From: Mycobacterium paraterrae
Lineage (GTDB): Bacteria > Actinomycetota > Actinomycetes > Mycobacteriales > Mycobacteriaceae
DNA: 64,000 nt
Assembly (NCBI RefSeq): GCF_022430545.2
Contig: NZ_CP092488.2
Span: forward strand, 2,790,001-2,854,000
Direction of reading: 5' to 3'
Positions 8,281 through 16,818 of the stretch are shown here, in pieces (the stretch's first letter is position 1; each line of letters starts with the position of its first letter). Below the pieces are notes generated by a model. That model worked only from the letters and a program-made list of their open reading frames with translations. It was not told where the DNA came from and ran no database searches. Made by a program: the position numbers and the translations under genes.

Positions 8281-9282
8281 GTGCGATTAGGTGTTCTCGA
8301 CGTCGGCAGCAACACGGTGAACCTGCTCGTGGTGGACGCTCGTCGCGGCGGCCATCCCACGCCGATGAGTTCGACCAAAGCCACGCTGCGTTTGGCCGAG
8401 TCGATCGACAACTCCGGCAAGATCACCCGCAAGGGCGCCGACAAGCTGATCGAGACGATCGAGGAATTCGAAAAGATCGCCGACAGCTCCGGTTGCGCAG
8501 AATTGATGGCCTTCGCCACCTCAGCGGTGCGCGACGCCAAGAACTCCGACGACCTGCTGTCCCGGGTCCGCAAGGAGACCGGCGTCCAGCTACAGGTACT
8601 CCGCGGCGTCGACGAATCGCGGCTGACGTTCCTCGCGGTCCGCCGCTGGTACGGCTGGAGCGCGGGCCGGATCATCAACCTCGACATCGGTGGCGGCTCG
8701 CTGGAGTTGTCCAACGGCGTCGACGAGGAGCCCGAGGTCGCGATGTCATTGCCGCTGGGGGCCGGGCGGCTGACCCGCGAATGGCTCAACGACGACCCAC
8801 CGGGCCGGCGCCGTGTCGGCATGCTGCGTGATTGGTTGGACGCCGAACTGGCCGATGCGGCCACCAAAATGCTTGACGCGGGCAGCCCCGATCTGGCGGT
8901 TGCGACCTCGAAGACATTTCGTTCGCTGGCCCGCCTCACCGGCGCGGCGCCATCGGCGGCGGGGCCCCGCGTCAAGAGAACGCTAACGGCAAATGGCCTC
9001 AGACAACTCATATCTTTCATCTCTAGGATGACGACCGCTGACCGTGCAGAACTGGAAGGGGTGAGCGCCGAGCGAGCGCCGCAAATCGTGGCAGGAGCTC
9101 TGGTCGCAGAGGCGAGTATGCGAGCGCTGTCGATAGAAACGGTGGACATTTGCCCGTGGGCGCTACGAGAAGGTCTCATTTTGCGCAAACTCGACAGTGA
9201 AGCTGACGGAACCGCTCTCGTAGAGACGTCGGTGCGGGATGCTGGAGGTCGGCAAGCCAATCGGAACGGTGGCAAGAAATGA
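8281..9282 (+). CDS. ppx1: Exopolyphosphatase/pppGpp phosphohydrolase-type protein Ppx1
   Basis: A 333-residue member of the Ppx/GppA family (ASKHA fold), which hydrolyses polyphosphate and/or pppGpp. Seen in the sequence are the N-terminal phosphate loop LGVLDVGSNTVNLLV, the ATSAVRDAKN segment, the second glycine loop NLDIGGGSLEL, and LPLGAGRLTREW. It is shorter than the two-domain E. coli enzyme, like other actinobacterial Ppx1 proteins. The position next to senX3-regX3 fits a phosphate/polyphosphate role. GTG 8281 gives the expected N terminus. The TGA overlaps the ATG of the next gene (ATGA), indicating an operon with Rv0497. Confidence 0.9.
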   Translation: MRLGVLDVGSNTVNLLVVDARRGGHPTPMSSTKATLRLAESIDNSGKITRKGADKLIETIEEFEKIADSSGCAELMAFATSAVRDAKNSDDLLSRVRKETGVQLQVLRGVDESRLTFLAVRRWYGWSAGRIINLDIGGGSLELSNGVDEEPEVAMSLPLGAGRLTREWLNDDPPGRRRVGMLRDWLDAELADAATKMLDAGSPDLAVATSKTFRSLARLTGAAPSAAGPRVKRTLTANGLRQLISFISRMTTADRAELEGVSAERAPQIVAGALVAEASMRALSIETVDICPWALREGLILRKLDSEADGTALVETSVRDAGGRQANRNGGKK

Positions 9283-10250
9283 GCGGACCCAACGACACCA
9301 CCCGACCAATCTCGGTTGCCGAGCTGCTTGCGAAGAACGGCACGCACGGTGCTCCGGCCCCGACACGCCGCCGCCGTCGTCGCGGCAACTCCGATGCGGT
9401 CACCGTCGCCGAGCTGACCGGTGAGATCCCCGTCATCACCGACGAGACTGACCCCTCCGCCGACGAGCACTCCGCGCCGGAATCGCGGGTAGATCGCGCT
9501 AACGGGCGCTCCCGCGTCGAGGACGAGGTCGTCGAGGCTCCTGCTGAAGAGGCGCCGGCGGAGAAGTTTTGGTCCGAGCCCGAGCCTCGATGGCCGCCGT
9601 CTGCGCCGCCGCGGCCGCGCGAAGAGGGCGCCCAGGCGCGGCAATCCCGTCCGCAGCGCAGCGCCTACCCGCGCCCGGTCCGCAACAACGTCCGCCCGGA
9701 GCGCGAGCGCTCCGAATTGCGCGACGAGACGTCGGCAGACCGGGCCGGCGCCGAGGGAATGATCCCCGACCCGCTCGAGGACTACGCGGGCATGTCGGTT
9801 GATGTGATGGACACCGACGTTCGCGACGCCGAGCCGGCCATCGAAGACTCCGCCTATGTGCGCTCGTATCTGCGGTCATCCGCGAGCAAGGGCGACGTCG
9901 ACGCGCGGTATCACGACATCGACGACGTCGCCGAGGAAGAGGATTACCCCGAGGACGAGTCCGACGAGCCGCAAACATGGTCGCGTGCCGACGCCGTGAA
10001 GTTCGGCGGAGCGGTTGTCCTGCAGTCGCTTCTGGCCGTCGGATTCGGGGCCGGGTTATTTATTGCGTTCGACCAGCTATGGCGCTGGAACAACATCGTT
10101 GCGCTGGTCCTCTCGGTGCTCGTCATCCTCGGCCTGGTGGTCGGTGTGCGGGTGGTGCGCAAGACCGAGGACTTCGGCAGCACGCTGATCGCGGTGGCGG
10201 TGGGGGCACTGGTCACGTTCGGGCCCCTGGCGTTGTTGCAATCCGGCTGA
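9279..10250 (+). CDS. Membrane protein with long disordered N-terminal region (Rv0497 type)
   Basis: The first ~235 residues are highly charged and Pro/Arg/Glu-rich with no recognisable domain. The N terminus ISVAELLAKNGTHGAPAPTRRRRRR is conserved in mycobacteria (shown here by ISVAELLAKNG and a poly-Arg run). The last ~85 residues form two or three membrane helices (VVLQSLLAVGFGAGLFIAFD, IVALVLSVLVILGLVVGV, ALVTFGPLALL). The charged part should be cytoplasmic. The function is unknown. Translation is coupled to ppx1 by ATGA, and the next gene follows after 16 bp, so ppx1, Rv0497 and Rv0498 form one operon. Confidence 0.8.
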   Translation: MSGPNDTTRPISVAELLAKNGTHGAPAPTRRRRRRGNSDAVTVAELTGEIPVITDETDPSADEHSAPESRVDRANGRSRVEDEVVEAPAEEAPAEKFWSEPEPRWPPSAPPRPREEGAQARQSRPQRSAYPRPVRNNVRPERERSELRDETSADRAGAEGMIPDPLEDYAGMSVDVMDTDVRDAEPAIEDSAYVRSYLRSSASKGDVDARYHDIDDVAEEEDYPEDESDEPQTWSRADAVKFGGAVVLQSLLAVGFGAGLFIAFDQLWRWNNIVALVLSVLVILGLVVGVRVVRKTEDFGSTLIAVAVGALVTFGPLALLQSG

Positions 10251-10266
10251 GCCGCAACAAGTCCAC

Positions 10267-11106
10267 GTGCGCCCAGCAATCAAGGTCGGTCTGTCAACGG
10301 CCTCGGTCTATCCGATGAAGACCGAGGCCGCTTTCGAGTTCGCGGCCAATCTCGGCTACGACGGTGTCGAGCTGATGGTGTGGGGCGAATCGGTCAGCCA
10401 GGACATCGACGCCGTCGCCAAGCTGTCACGGAAGTATCGGGTACCGGTGCTGTCGGTGCATGCGCCGTGCCTGTTGATCTCGCAGCGGGTCTGGGGTGCG
10501 AATCCGATTGCCAAGCTGGACCGCAGCGTCCGCGCCGCCGAGAAACTCGGCGCGCAGACCGTCGTCGTGCATCCGCCGTTCCGCTGGCAGCGCCGCTACG
10601 TCGAGGGCTTCACCGAGCAGGTGGCGGAGTTGGAGGAGTCCAGCGACGTGCTGGTCGCCGTGGAGAACATGTTCCCGTTCCGCACCGACCGGTTCTTCCC
10701 GGGCCAGACGAAGGAGCGGATGCGTCGTCGCGGCGGGGGACCGGGGCTAGGAATTTCGGCATTCGCGCCGTCCTACGACCCGCTTGACGGCAATCACGCG
10801 CATTACACGCTCGACCTGTCGCATTCGGCGACCGCGGGCACCGACGCCATCGACATGGCCGAGCGAATGGGTGAGGGCTTGGTGCACCTGCACTTATGCG
10901 ACGGCACCGGACTGCCCGCAGACGAGCACCTCCCGCCGGGTCGCGGCAGCCAACCGGTCGTCGAGGTATGCCAAATGCTGGCTACCGGTGACTTCGCCGG
11001 CCACGTAGTGCTGGAGGTATCCACTTCCTCGGCGCGTTCAGTCCATGAGCGCGAAGCCATGCTGGCCGAGTCGCTGCAATTCGCTCGTACGCACCTATTG
11101 CGTTGA
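10267..11106 (+). CDS. Sugar-phosphate isomerase/epimerase-like TIM-barrel protein (Rv0498 type)
   Basis: A 279-residue protein of the xylose isomerase-like/AP endonuclease 2 superfamily. The signs are the N-terminal FEFAANLGYDGVELMVWG strand-loop and VLSVHAP. Metal-ligand type residues occur in VENMFPF, LDLSHSAT, and VHLHLCDGTGLPADEHLPPG. Enzymes of this fold isomerise sugars or act on abasic sites; the substrate here is unknown. GTG 10267 is used, 16 bp after the Rv0497 stop. Confidence 0.8.
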   Translation: MRPAIKVGLSTASVYPMKTEAAFEFAANLGYDGVELMVWGESVSQDIDAVAKLSRKYRVPVLSVHAPCLLISQRVWGANPIAKLDRSVRAAEKLGAQTVVVHPPFRWQRRYVEGFTEQVAELEESSDVLVAVENMFPFRTDRFFPGQTKERMRRRGGGPGLGISAFAPSYDPLDGNHAHYTLDLSHSATAGTDAIDMAERMGEGLVHLHLCDGTGLPADEHLPPGRGSQPVVEVCQMLATGDFAGHVVLEVSTSSARSVHEREAMLAESLQFARTHLLR

Positions 11107-11130
11107 CAGACAAGGGAACTCCAACCTCAC

Positions 11131-11946
11131 ATGACCGCGCTATTCACCGAGGCGATGGAGCTTCGCGAAATCGAGTCCGACGGCGTCCACACCGTCTACG
11201 AGGGCGAGCTGAACAAGATCTGGACCATCGGGCCCAAGGTGCATGGTGGAGTCATGGTTGCGTTGTGCGCCAACGCCGCTCGCTCAGCACACGGCGGACC
11301 CGTTGAGCCGGTCGCGGTCTCGGCCAGCTTTTTGTCGGCACCCGACCCTGGTCCGATGCGGCTGACGACGTCGATGCGCAAACGCGGCCGCCGGATCAGC
11401 GTGGTCGACGTCGAATTGATCCAGGGCGAGCGCGCCGCCGTGCACGCGGTGGTCACGCTGGGGGAGCCGGAGCACCTGGCGCCGCCCCTGCTGTCGGCCA
11501 ATCCGGTGGCAGGTCTGATGGACCCCGAGCCGCCCGCGGACATCGCGGCGGTCGAACCGGGCCATCGGTTGCGCGGGCTGGTCAACCTGGCCGAGGGTTG
11601 CGAGATCCGCACGCGCGAGTCGACGCTCGACATCTCGGCAGACGGCCGTCCGCCGGTAATCCAGAACTGGGTTCGCCCGCGCGACGCGGCGCCCGACGTG
11701 CTGTTCGCATTGATGTGCGGTGACATCTCGGCGCCGGTGAGCTTTGCCGTCGACCGCACCGGCTGGGCGCCCACCGTGCAGCTGACCGCCTACCTGCGGG
11801 GTCTGCCGGCCGACGGTTGGCTGCGGGTGGTGTGCACGTGTGTGCAGATCGGCCAGGATTGGTTCGACGAAGACCACACCGTCGTCGACTCGACGGGCCG
11901 CATCATCGTGCAGAGCCGTCAGCTGGCCATGGTGCCCGCCCCCTGA
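11131..11946 (+). CDS. Acyl-CoA thioesterase-like double hot-dog protein (Rv0499 type)
   Basis: A 271-residue protein with the layout of the TesB-like family of tandem hot-dog domains. The first domain has the segment WTIGPKVHGGVMVALCANAAR, of which HGGVMVALCANAA corresponds to the long central helix and acyl-CoA site. The second ends with QIGQDWFDEDHTVVDSTGR, where the family has its catalytic Asp region. It probably hydrolyses acyl-CoA thioesters of unknown chain length. It follows Rv0498 by 24 bp in the same direction. Homologues at this place are usually annotated only as conserved proteins, so the thioesterase call is by fold resemblance. Confidence 0.7.
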   Translation: MTALFTEAMELREIESDGVHTVYEGELNKIWTIGPKVHGGVMVALCANAARSAHGGPVEPVAVSASFLSAPDPGPMRLTTSMRKRGRRISVVDVELIQGERAAVHAVVTLGEPEHLAPPLLSANPVAGLMDPEPPADIAAVEPGHRLRGLVNLAEGCEIRTRESTLDISADGRPPVIQNWVRPRDAAPDVLFALMCGDISAPVSFAVDRTGWAPTVQLTAYLRGLPADGWLRVVCTCVQIGQDWFDEDHTVVDSTGRIIVQSRQLAMVPAP

Positions 11947-12039
11947 CCCTCGAGGCCGCGGTCCGCTATTTCAAAATTGCTCGTCCCTGAATACAGCACA
12001 CGGAGGCTTGCAAAGGGCTCGCGTGTGCGAAGATGCGGC

Positions 12040-12873
12040 ATGGCCGACTGCGGATCGAACGGGTGGAGCATAATAACGTCGGCGCAAGCGAATTCAAATG
12101 TTGCGGGTATATTGGCTGGCTTCCTATTTTTTGGGCTCGTTTACCTTCTGGGTAGAAGCGAAAAGCGTGAAGAAGTGGTGCTGCTTTTTACAGCTAGCTT
12201 TATTGTATTGGCATTCGCCAGCTTTTTGTTCAGCCGCCTCTCCGGTTTTTCGGTGCAATCGACTCTTGATCCGCGCGCCACCGCAGATGCCTGTAAAGCG
12301 GCGTGGATGGCGGGGATGATCGCTATCGCGATGCTGGTGGTCGGTGCCGCAACGATGGTGGTGGGCCTGGGCTACGTGTTGGTGGCCTACAACGCCGAAT
12401 CCGAGCGGCGTTACTTACAGCGGCTGGCCACGGCGACAGCGGTGGGCGTTCTGGCCGGCACCATTTTCATGCTTTACACTTCGACGAATTTCTATGAGGT
12501 ACTCCTGGACAGTCCAGACAAATTGCTCACCTGGACATTCATTGTGGTGGCAATTCTGATGGCTTTATTGATCGCTGTCATTACCTACACGTCATCTCGG
12601 GGCTCCAGCCGGCGGGAGCGTCGGGATAAGTACATTGAGTGGTCGGTGTATGTCATAGGCGGCTTTGGAATTTCTGGAGCGGCTTTGACCGGCATCACTG
12701 CTCGAATCGACCCGTCCTATGCAGTTTCCTGGTTGGTCATCGCCGTCTCGGCTGGCTTCCCGGGGGTCATTGTGATCATGCTCGCCGGAGGCATCGTTGA
12801 CGGAAGGGACGAGAAGGCCCGGGCGAAGGAGAAAGCGTCGCCCGGCTCGATGGGTGGTCTGCAGCGCCCGTAG
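12040..12873 (+). CDS. Multi-pass membrane protein, probably acquired
   Basis: A 277-residue protein with about seven hydrophobic segments: VAGILAGFLFFGLVYLLG, VVLLFTASFIVLAFASFLF, AAWMAGMIAIAMLVVGAATM, VVGLGYVLVAY, ATAVGVLAGTIFMLYT, WTFIVVAILMALLIAVITY and a C-terminal pair. A basic loop SRGSSRRERRDK lies between the last hydrophobic segments. I do not recognise the family. It has no counterpart between Rv0499 and proC in M. tuberculosis. Its first 250 bp use many A/T-ending codons (for example the stretch around 12118-12140), unlike its neighbours, which suggests transfer. ATG 12040 is preferred because the signal-like N terminus begins shortly after; an in-frame ATG at 11977 exists. Confidence 0.6.
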   Translation: MADCGSNGWSIITSAQANSNVAGILAGFLFFGLVYLLGRSEKREEVVLLFTASFIVLAFASFLFSRLSGFSVQSTLDPRATADACKAAWMAGMIAIAMLVVGAATMVVGLGYVLVAYNAESERRYLQRLATATAVGVLAGTIFMLYTSTNFYEVLLDSPDKLLTWTFIVVAILMALLIAVITYTSSRGSSRRERRDKYIEWSVYVIGGFGISGAALTGITARIDPSYAVSWLVIAVSAGFPGVIVIMLAGGIVDGRDEKARAKEKASPGSMGGLQRP

Positions 12874-12932
12874 AGGTGCGCGTGCGCCGCGCTTGCGATC
12901 GCCTTGATGCTCAAACGTCACATCCGTCTGCC

Positions 12933-13820
12933 ATGCTGAACGACATGGCCAGAATCGCGCTCGTCGGCGGGGGAAGCATGGGCGAGGCCCTGCTGTCGGG
13001 CTTGCTGCGCGCCGGACGGCAGGTCAAAGACCTGGTGGTCGCCGAGAAGTCACCCGACCGCGCCCGCTACCTGGCTGAGACCTACGGCGTCCTGGTGACC
13101 TCGCTGCCCGACGCGGTGGAGAACGCCACGTTCGTCATCATCGCCGTCAAGCCCTCGGACGTCACGTCGGTAATCGGCGAGATCGGAAAGGTGGCCGCGG
13201 ACGCCGCGCATGACAGCCCGGATCAGGTGTTCATCACCGTCGCGGCCGGGGTGACGACGGCGTATCTGGAATCCAAGCTGCTTGCCGGTACTCCGGTCGT
13301 GCGGGTGATGCCCAACGCCCCGGCGTTGGTCGGCGCCGGGATCAGCGCGATGGCGGCAGGCCGTTTTGCGACCCCTGAGCAGCTCAAGGAGGTCGCGGCG
13401 CTGTTCGACTCGGTAGGAGCGGTGCTGACGGTCTCAGAAGACCACTTGGACGCCGTCACGGCGGTCTCCGGGTCGGGACCGGCGTACTTCTTCTTGATGA
13501 TCGAGGCGTTGATCGATGCCGGGGTGGCGGCCGGGCTGAGCCGCGCCGTCTCGACCGAGCTCGTCGCGCAGACGGTTGCTGGTTCGGCGGCGCTCTTGCT
13601 GGACCGCATCGAACAAGATCGCGGAACAGGCCCGGATTCACGCCGCGACCTGTCGCTGGACACCACCGCGGCACGGCTGCGCGCCATTGTTACCTCGCCC
13701 GGTGGCACTACCGCCGCTGCGCTGCGGGAATTAGAAAAAGGTGGTTTGCGCACGGCCGTCGATGCGGCTGTGCAGGCCGCAAAAACACGCTCTGAGCAGC
13801 TAAGAATTACATCTGAGTAA
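12933..13820 (+). CDS. proC: Pyrroline-5-carboxylate reductase
   Basis: ProC reduces 1-pyrroline-5-carboxylate to L-proline with NAD(P)H, the last step of proline synthesis. The 295-residue sequence starts with the Rossmann motif IALVGGGSMGEALLSGLLR, then has AVKPSDV, the conserved VVRVMPNAPALVGAGI, and the dimerisation/catalytic signature AVSGSGPAYFFLMIEALIDAG, ending with VTSPGGTTAAALRELE. The ATG at 12933 (MLNDMARI) matches the N terminus of other mycobacterial ProC proteins; the longer ORF from 12876 is not supported. An A/T-rich tract follows the stop. Confidence 0.95.
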   Translation: MLNDMARIALVGGGSMGEALLSGLLRAGRQVKDLVVAEKSPDRARYLAETYGVLVTSLPDAVENATFVIIAVKPSDVTSVIGEIGKVAADAAHDSPDQVFITVAAGVTTAYLESKLLAGTPVVRVMPNAPALVGAGISAMAAGRFATPEQLKEVAALFDSVGAVLTVSEDHLDAVTAVSGSGPAYFFLMIEALIDAGVAAGLSRAVSTELVAQTVAGSAALLLDRIEQDRGTGPDSRRDLSLDTTAARLRAIVTSPGGTTAAALRELEKGGLRTAVDAAVQAAKTRSEQLRITSE

Positions 13821-13958
13821 TTTATAGAATTTTATTTATTTGCCACCACCCGTCGCAATAACCACACGAGTCCCGCTATTCTCCTTGTTGGTATGCACCT
13901 GTGGGTGCCAGCGGAGGGGAAGCCGCTGGGACTGCAGGAGCCTGACGATTGGGTTGCG

Positions 13959-14210
13959 ATGACGTCTATGAACGGGCCATCGGCTGGCGGTAAAGCGGGA
14001 CGAGACGCAGGTTCCGTGGACGGCCAGCAGCCCCGGACGCAATTCCTGACCGTTGCGGAAGTGGCAGCACTGATGCGGGTCAGCAAGATGACGGTCTACC
14101 GGCTGGTTCACAACGGTGAACTGCCCGCGGTGCGCGTCGGCCGGTCCTTCCGCGTGCACGCGAAAGCCGTGCACGACATGCTGGAGAGCTCGTACTTCGA
14201 CGCCGGCTAG
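13959..14210 (+). CDS. Small excisionase/MerR-type helix-turn-helix protein (Rv0500A)
   Basis: An 83-residue protein. The C-terminal half is a winged-helix DNA-binding module of the excisionase/MerR class: LTVAEVAALMRVSKMTVYRLVHNGELPAVRVGRSFRVHAKAVHDML is conserved, with the helix-turn-helix at AEVAALMRVSKMTVYRLV and the wing at VRVGRSFRV. Such proteins are often chromosomal regulators and need not belong to a mobile element; none is visible nearby. ATG 13959 (MTSMNGPSA) was chosen over 13893 by resemblance to Rv0500A, which is of similar size. The upstream 138 bp are AT-rich (13820-13845) and may hold its promoter. Confidence 0.85.
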   Translation: MTSMNGPSAGGKAGRDAGSVDGQQPRTQFLTVAEVAALMRVSKMTVYRLVHNGELPAVRVGRSFRVHAKAVHDMLESSYFDAG

Positions 14211-14319
14211 CGATCGACACTCCTCGAGTGTGCTTTCGCGGCGTCCAGCGTGCCGTCAGGGTGACGCGTGTCGGCGTGTCGTCGCCCTGAGTGCCCGCTC
14301 GACGGCTTTGGTGTTCGAC

Positions 14320-14335
14320 CTACCCCCCCGGGTAG
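14320..14335. promoter_or_regulatory. TACCC-N5-GGTA palindrome (CsoR/RicR-like site)
   Basis: CTACCCCCCCGGGTAG is a perfect palindrome apart from its centre. The TACCC-N5-GGTA spacing is that reported for the copper repressor RicR in M. tuberculosis. It lies 125 bp before the bS22 gene and 110 bp after Rv0500A. A 24-codon ORF beginning ATG at 14349 and ending in the TGA of the stem-loop repeat is the nearest downstream reading frame. No copper gene is adjacent, so a chance palindrome in C-rich DNA is possible. Confidence 0.35.
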
Positions 14336-14395
14336 AGTAGCCAGGTTCATGCATCTGCCCGGCCGCGTCGGCCCTGGGCAATCCAGACCGCGCGA

Positions 14396-14437
14396 CGACG
14401 ATGCGGGACGCACAGCGTCCTGAGGAGGAGTCGGGCA
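14396..14437 (+). repeat. MIRU-like stem-loop repeat, copy 2
   Basis: CGACGATGC then GGGACGC, loop ACA, GCGTCC and TGAGGAGGAG. The six-base-pair stem GGACGC/GCGTCC is perfect and differs in sequence from the other copies. GGGCAATCCAG occurs at both 14376 and 14433 as a direct repeat flanking it. Confidence 0.75.
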
Positions 14438-14459
14438 ATCCAGTACAGATAGCGGAGTT

Positions 14460-14561
14460 ATGGGTTCAGTAATCAAGAAGCGCCGTAAGCGGATGTCGAA
14501 GAAGAAGCACCGTAAGCTGCTTCGCCGCACGCGGGTCCAGCGCAGAAAACTCGGCAAGTAA
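14460..14561 (+). CDS. 30S ribosomal protein bS22 (AURKAIP1/COX24 domain, Rv0500B)
   Basis: A 33-residue, extremely basic peptide beginning [19 protein letters not shown] and ending RKLGK. It matches the AURKAIP1/COX24 domain family; in mycobacteria this product was found in cryo-EM structures of the small ribosomal subunit and named bS22. It is too short for usual ORF calling but the sequence is highly diagnostic. AGCGGAG immediately before the ATG may act as a weak ribosome site. The stem-loop repeat lies in its 5' region. Confidence 0.93.
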
Positions 14562-14630
14562 CCCTTCTGCTGCGTGCTGCCGTCATGCGCGGCCGATGCC
14601 CCGCTGGCTCGAGATCGTTAGGCTGATCAC

Positions 14631-15731
14631 GTGGACTCGTCTGGCGGTCAATCAGGTTCCGGCGCCGACACCCCGCACTATCCGAAAGTTGTCCTGGTCA
14701 CAGGCGCGTGCCGATTTCTGGGCGGCTATTTGACCGCGCGACTGGCGCAGAATCCGATGATCGACCGGGTTATCGCCGTCGACGCCGTCGCGCCCAGCAA
14801 GGACATGTTGCGCCGGATGGGCCGCGCCGAGTTCGTCCGGGCCGACATCCGCAATCCGTTTGTCGCGAAGGTGATCCGCAACGGCGACGTCGATACCGTC
14901 GTACACGCAGCCGCCGCGTCATTCGCGCCGCGGTCGGGTGGTGGGGCGGCCCTGAAGGAAATCAACGTGCTCGGCGCGATGCAGTTGTTCGCCGCGTGCC
15001 AGAAGGCGCCGTCGGTGCGTCGCGTCGTGTTGAAGTCGACGTCGGAGGTCTACGGGTCCAGCCCGCACGACCCGGTGATGTTCACCGAAGACAGCAGTAG
15101 CCGTCGTCCTTTTCGCGAGGGCTTTCCCAAGGACAGCCTCGACATCGAGGGCTACACACGTGGTCTCGGCCGGCGTCGGCCTGACATCTCGGTGACAATC
15201 CTGCGGCTGGCGAACATGATCGGTCCGGCGATGGAAACCACATTGTCGCGCTACCTCGCGGGTCCGTTGGTTCCGACGGTGCTCGGCCGCGACGCGCGCT
15301 TGCAACTGTTACACGAGCAGGATGCGCTCGGCGCGCTGGAGCGTGCGGTGATGGCGGGCAAGCCCGGGACGTTCAACATCGGAGCCAGCGGGATCATCAT
15401 GTTGTCGCAAGCAATCCGGCGTGCGGGTCGAGTTGCGGTGCCAGTACCGGGTTTTGGTCTCGCGGCCCTGGATTCGCTGCGCCGCGCCAACCGCTATCTC
15501 GAGATCAACCGAGAGCAACTCGACTACCTGAGCTATGGCCGAGTGATGGACACCACCCGCATGGAACAGGAACTCGGATACCATCCCAAGTGGTCCACTG
15601 CGGAGGCTTTTGACGATTACGTTCGTGGACGAGCTTTGACTCCCATTATTGATCCCGAATGGGTACGCTTCATTGAAGGTCGGGCCGTAGCAGCACTGCA
15701 GCGCTTTGGTCCCCGAGCCAAAATCAATTGA
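14631..15731 (+). CDS. galE2: NAD-dependent epimerase/dehydratase family protein (GalE2, Rv0501)
   Basis: A 366-residue extended SDR. The glycine motif is VTGACRFLGGYL and the cofactor Asp is in VIAVDAV. The segment VLKSTSEVYG carries the catalytic Ser/Thr region. The usual YxxxK is not present: the aligned stretch reads EGYTRGLGRRRPD, so the tyrosine is kept but the lysine is replaced. The name galE2 follows the M. tuberculosis gene at this position; UDP-glucose 4-epimerase activity is therefore doubtful. It may act on an unknown nucleotide sugar or be a binding protein. GTG start. It is followed by an acyltransferase gene 19 bp later. Confidence 0.8.
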   Translation: MDSSGGQSGSGADTPHYPKVVLVTGACRFLGGYLTARLAQNPMIDRVIAVDAVAPSKDMLRRMGRAEFVRADIRNPFVAKVIRNGDVDTVVHAAAASFAPRSGGGAALKEINVLGAMQLFAACQKAPSVRRVVLKSTSEVYGSSPHDPVMFTEDSSSRRPFREGFPKDSLDIEGYTRGLGRRRPDISVTILRLANMIGPAMETTLSRYLAGPLVPTVLGRDARLQLLHEQDALGALERAVMAGKPGTFNIGASGIIMLSQAIRRAGRVAVPVPGFGLAALDSLRRANRYLEINREQLDYLSYGRVMDTTRMEQELGYHPKWSTAEAFDDYVRGRALTPIIDPEWVRFIEGRAVAALQRFGPRAKIN

Positions 15732-15750
15732 CGCGGGTGAGGTATTTCCT

Positions 15751-16818
15751 ATGGCGGGCGACTCGAAAGCCAAAGTCATTCCGCTGCACGGCAATTCGAC
15801 CCGCGCAGCGGCACAACGCCGTGCCGGGCAACGCACGCACAGCACTCGCCAACATCCGTCCCTGCTCACGGAGCCCGACTCTCGTGCCTCCGCCGACGAG
15901 ATCGCCGCTGTCGTACGCGAAATCGATCAGCACCGACGGGGCGCGAGTGTCCGCTCAACGGCTGACAAGCCCACCAACGAACTCGTGCAGAAGGTCAGCT
16001 CCGTCGCCGATTTTTTACGGCAACGGCTGGCCGGCGATTACCGCGTCGACGATTTCGGGTTCGACCCGCACTTCAACGACGCGATCGTTCGGCCACTGCT
16101 GAGGTTCTTTTTCCGGTCGTGGTTCCGCGTCGAGGTCAGCGGCATCGAGCACTTGCCCGACACCGGCGCCGGCCTGGTGGTGGCCAACCACGCTGGCGTG
16201 TTGCCGTTCGACGGTCTGATGGCGTCGGTCGCCGTGCACGACGAACATCCCGCGCACCGCGATCTGCGCCTGCTGGCCGCCGACATGGTGTTCGACTTGC
16301 CAGTGGTCAGCTCGGCCGCCCGGAAGGCCGGCCACACCATGGCGTGCACTGCCGACGCACACCGCCTGCTGGCCGCCGGCGAGCTGACCGCCGTGTTCCC
16401 CGAAGGCTACAAGGGGCTGGGCAAGCGCTTCAAAGATCGCTACAAGCTGCAGCGGTTCGGACGCGGCGGATTCGTGGCGGCGGCCCTGCGCGCCAAGGCG
16501 CCGATCATCCCGTGCTCGATCGTCGGGTCGGAGGAGATCTACCCGATGCTGACCGATGTCCGGCTGCTGGCGCGGCTGTTCGGGTTGCCGTACTTCCCGG
16601 TCACGCCGCTGTTCCCGCTGGCCGGTCCGGCCGGTCTGGTGCCGCTACCGTCGAAGTGGCACATCGCGTTCGGCGAGCCGATCGACACCGCGCACTACGA
16701 GGGCGCAGACGCCGAGGACCCGATGGTCACGTTCGAGCTGACCGACCAGGTGCGCGAGACCATTCAGCAGACGCTGTATCAGCTGCTGGCCGGCCGCCGC
16801 AATATGTTCTTCGGCTGA
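15751..16818 (+). CDS. Phospholipid/glycerol acyltransferase family protein (Rv0502)
   Basis: A 355-residue PlsC-type acyltransferase. The catalytic NHxxxxD motif is NHAGVLPFD at about residues 147-155; VFPEGYKGLGKRF corresponds to the FPEG substrate motif, and APIIPCSIVGSEE to motif IV. The first ~110 residues are polar and probably disordered. It should transfer an acyl chain from acyl-CoA or acyl-ACP to a glycerol-phosphate-like acceptor at the membrane. It probably shares an operon with galE2; ATG 15751 was chosen because the ORF start at 15706 lies within galE2. The gene converges on the cyclopropane synthase with adjacent stops. Confidence 0.85.
   Translation: MAGDSKAKVIPLHGNSTRAAAQRRAGQRTHSTRQHPSLLTEPDSRASADEIAAVVREIDQHRRGASVRSTADKPTNELVQKVSSVADFLRQRLAGDYRVDDFGFDPHFNDAIVRPLLRFFFRSWFRVEVSGIEHLPDTGAGLVVANHAGVLPFDGLMASVAVHDEHPAHRDLRLLAADMVFDLPVVSSAARKAGHTMACTADAHRLLAAGELTAVFPEGYKGLGKRFKDRYKLQRFGRGGFVAAALRAKAPIIPCSIVGSEEIYPMLTDVRLLARLFGLPYFPVTPLFPLAGPAGLVPLPSKWHIAFGEPIDTAHYEGADAEDPMVTFELTDQVRETIQQTLYQLLAGRRNMFFG

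Noticed and set aside
13959..14210. The excisionase-like protein as evidence of a mobile element
   Set aside because: The same gene is part of the conserved mycobacterial gene order (Rv0500A) and there is no integrase nearby.
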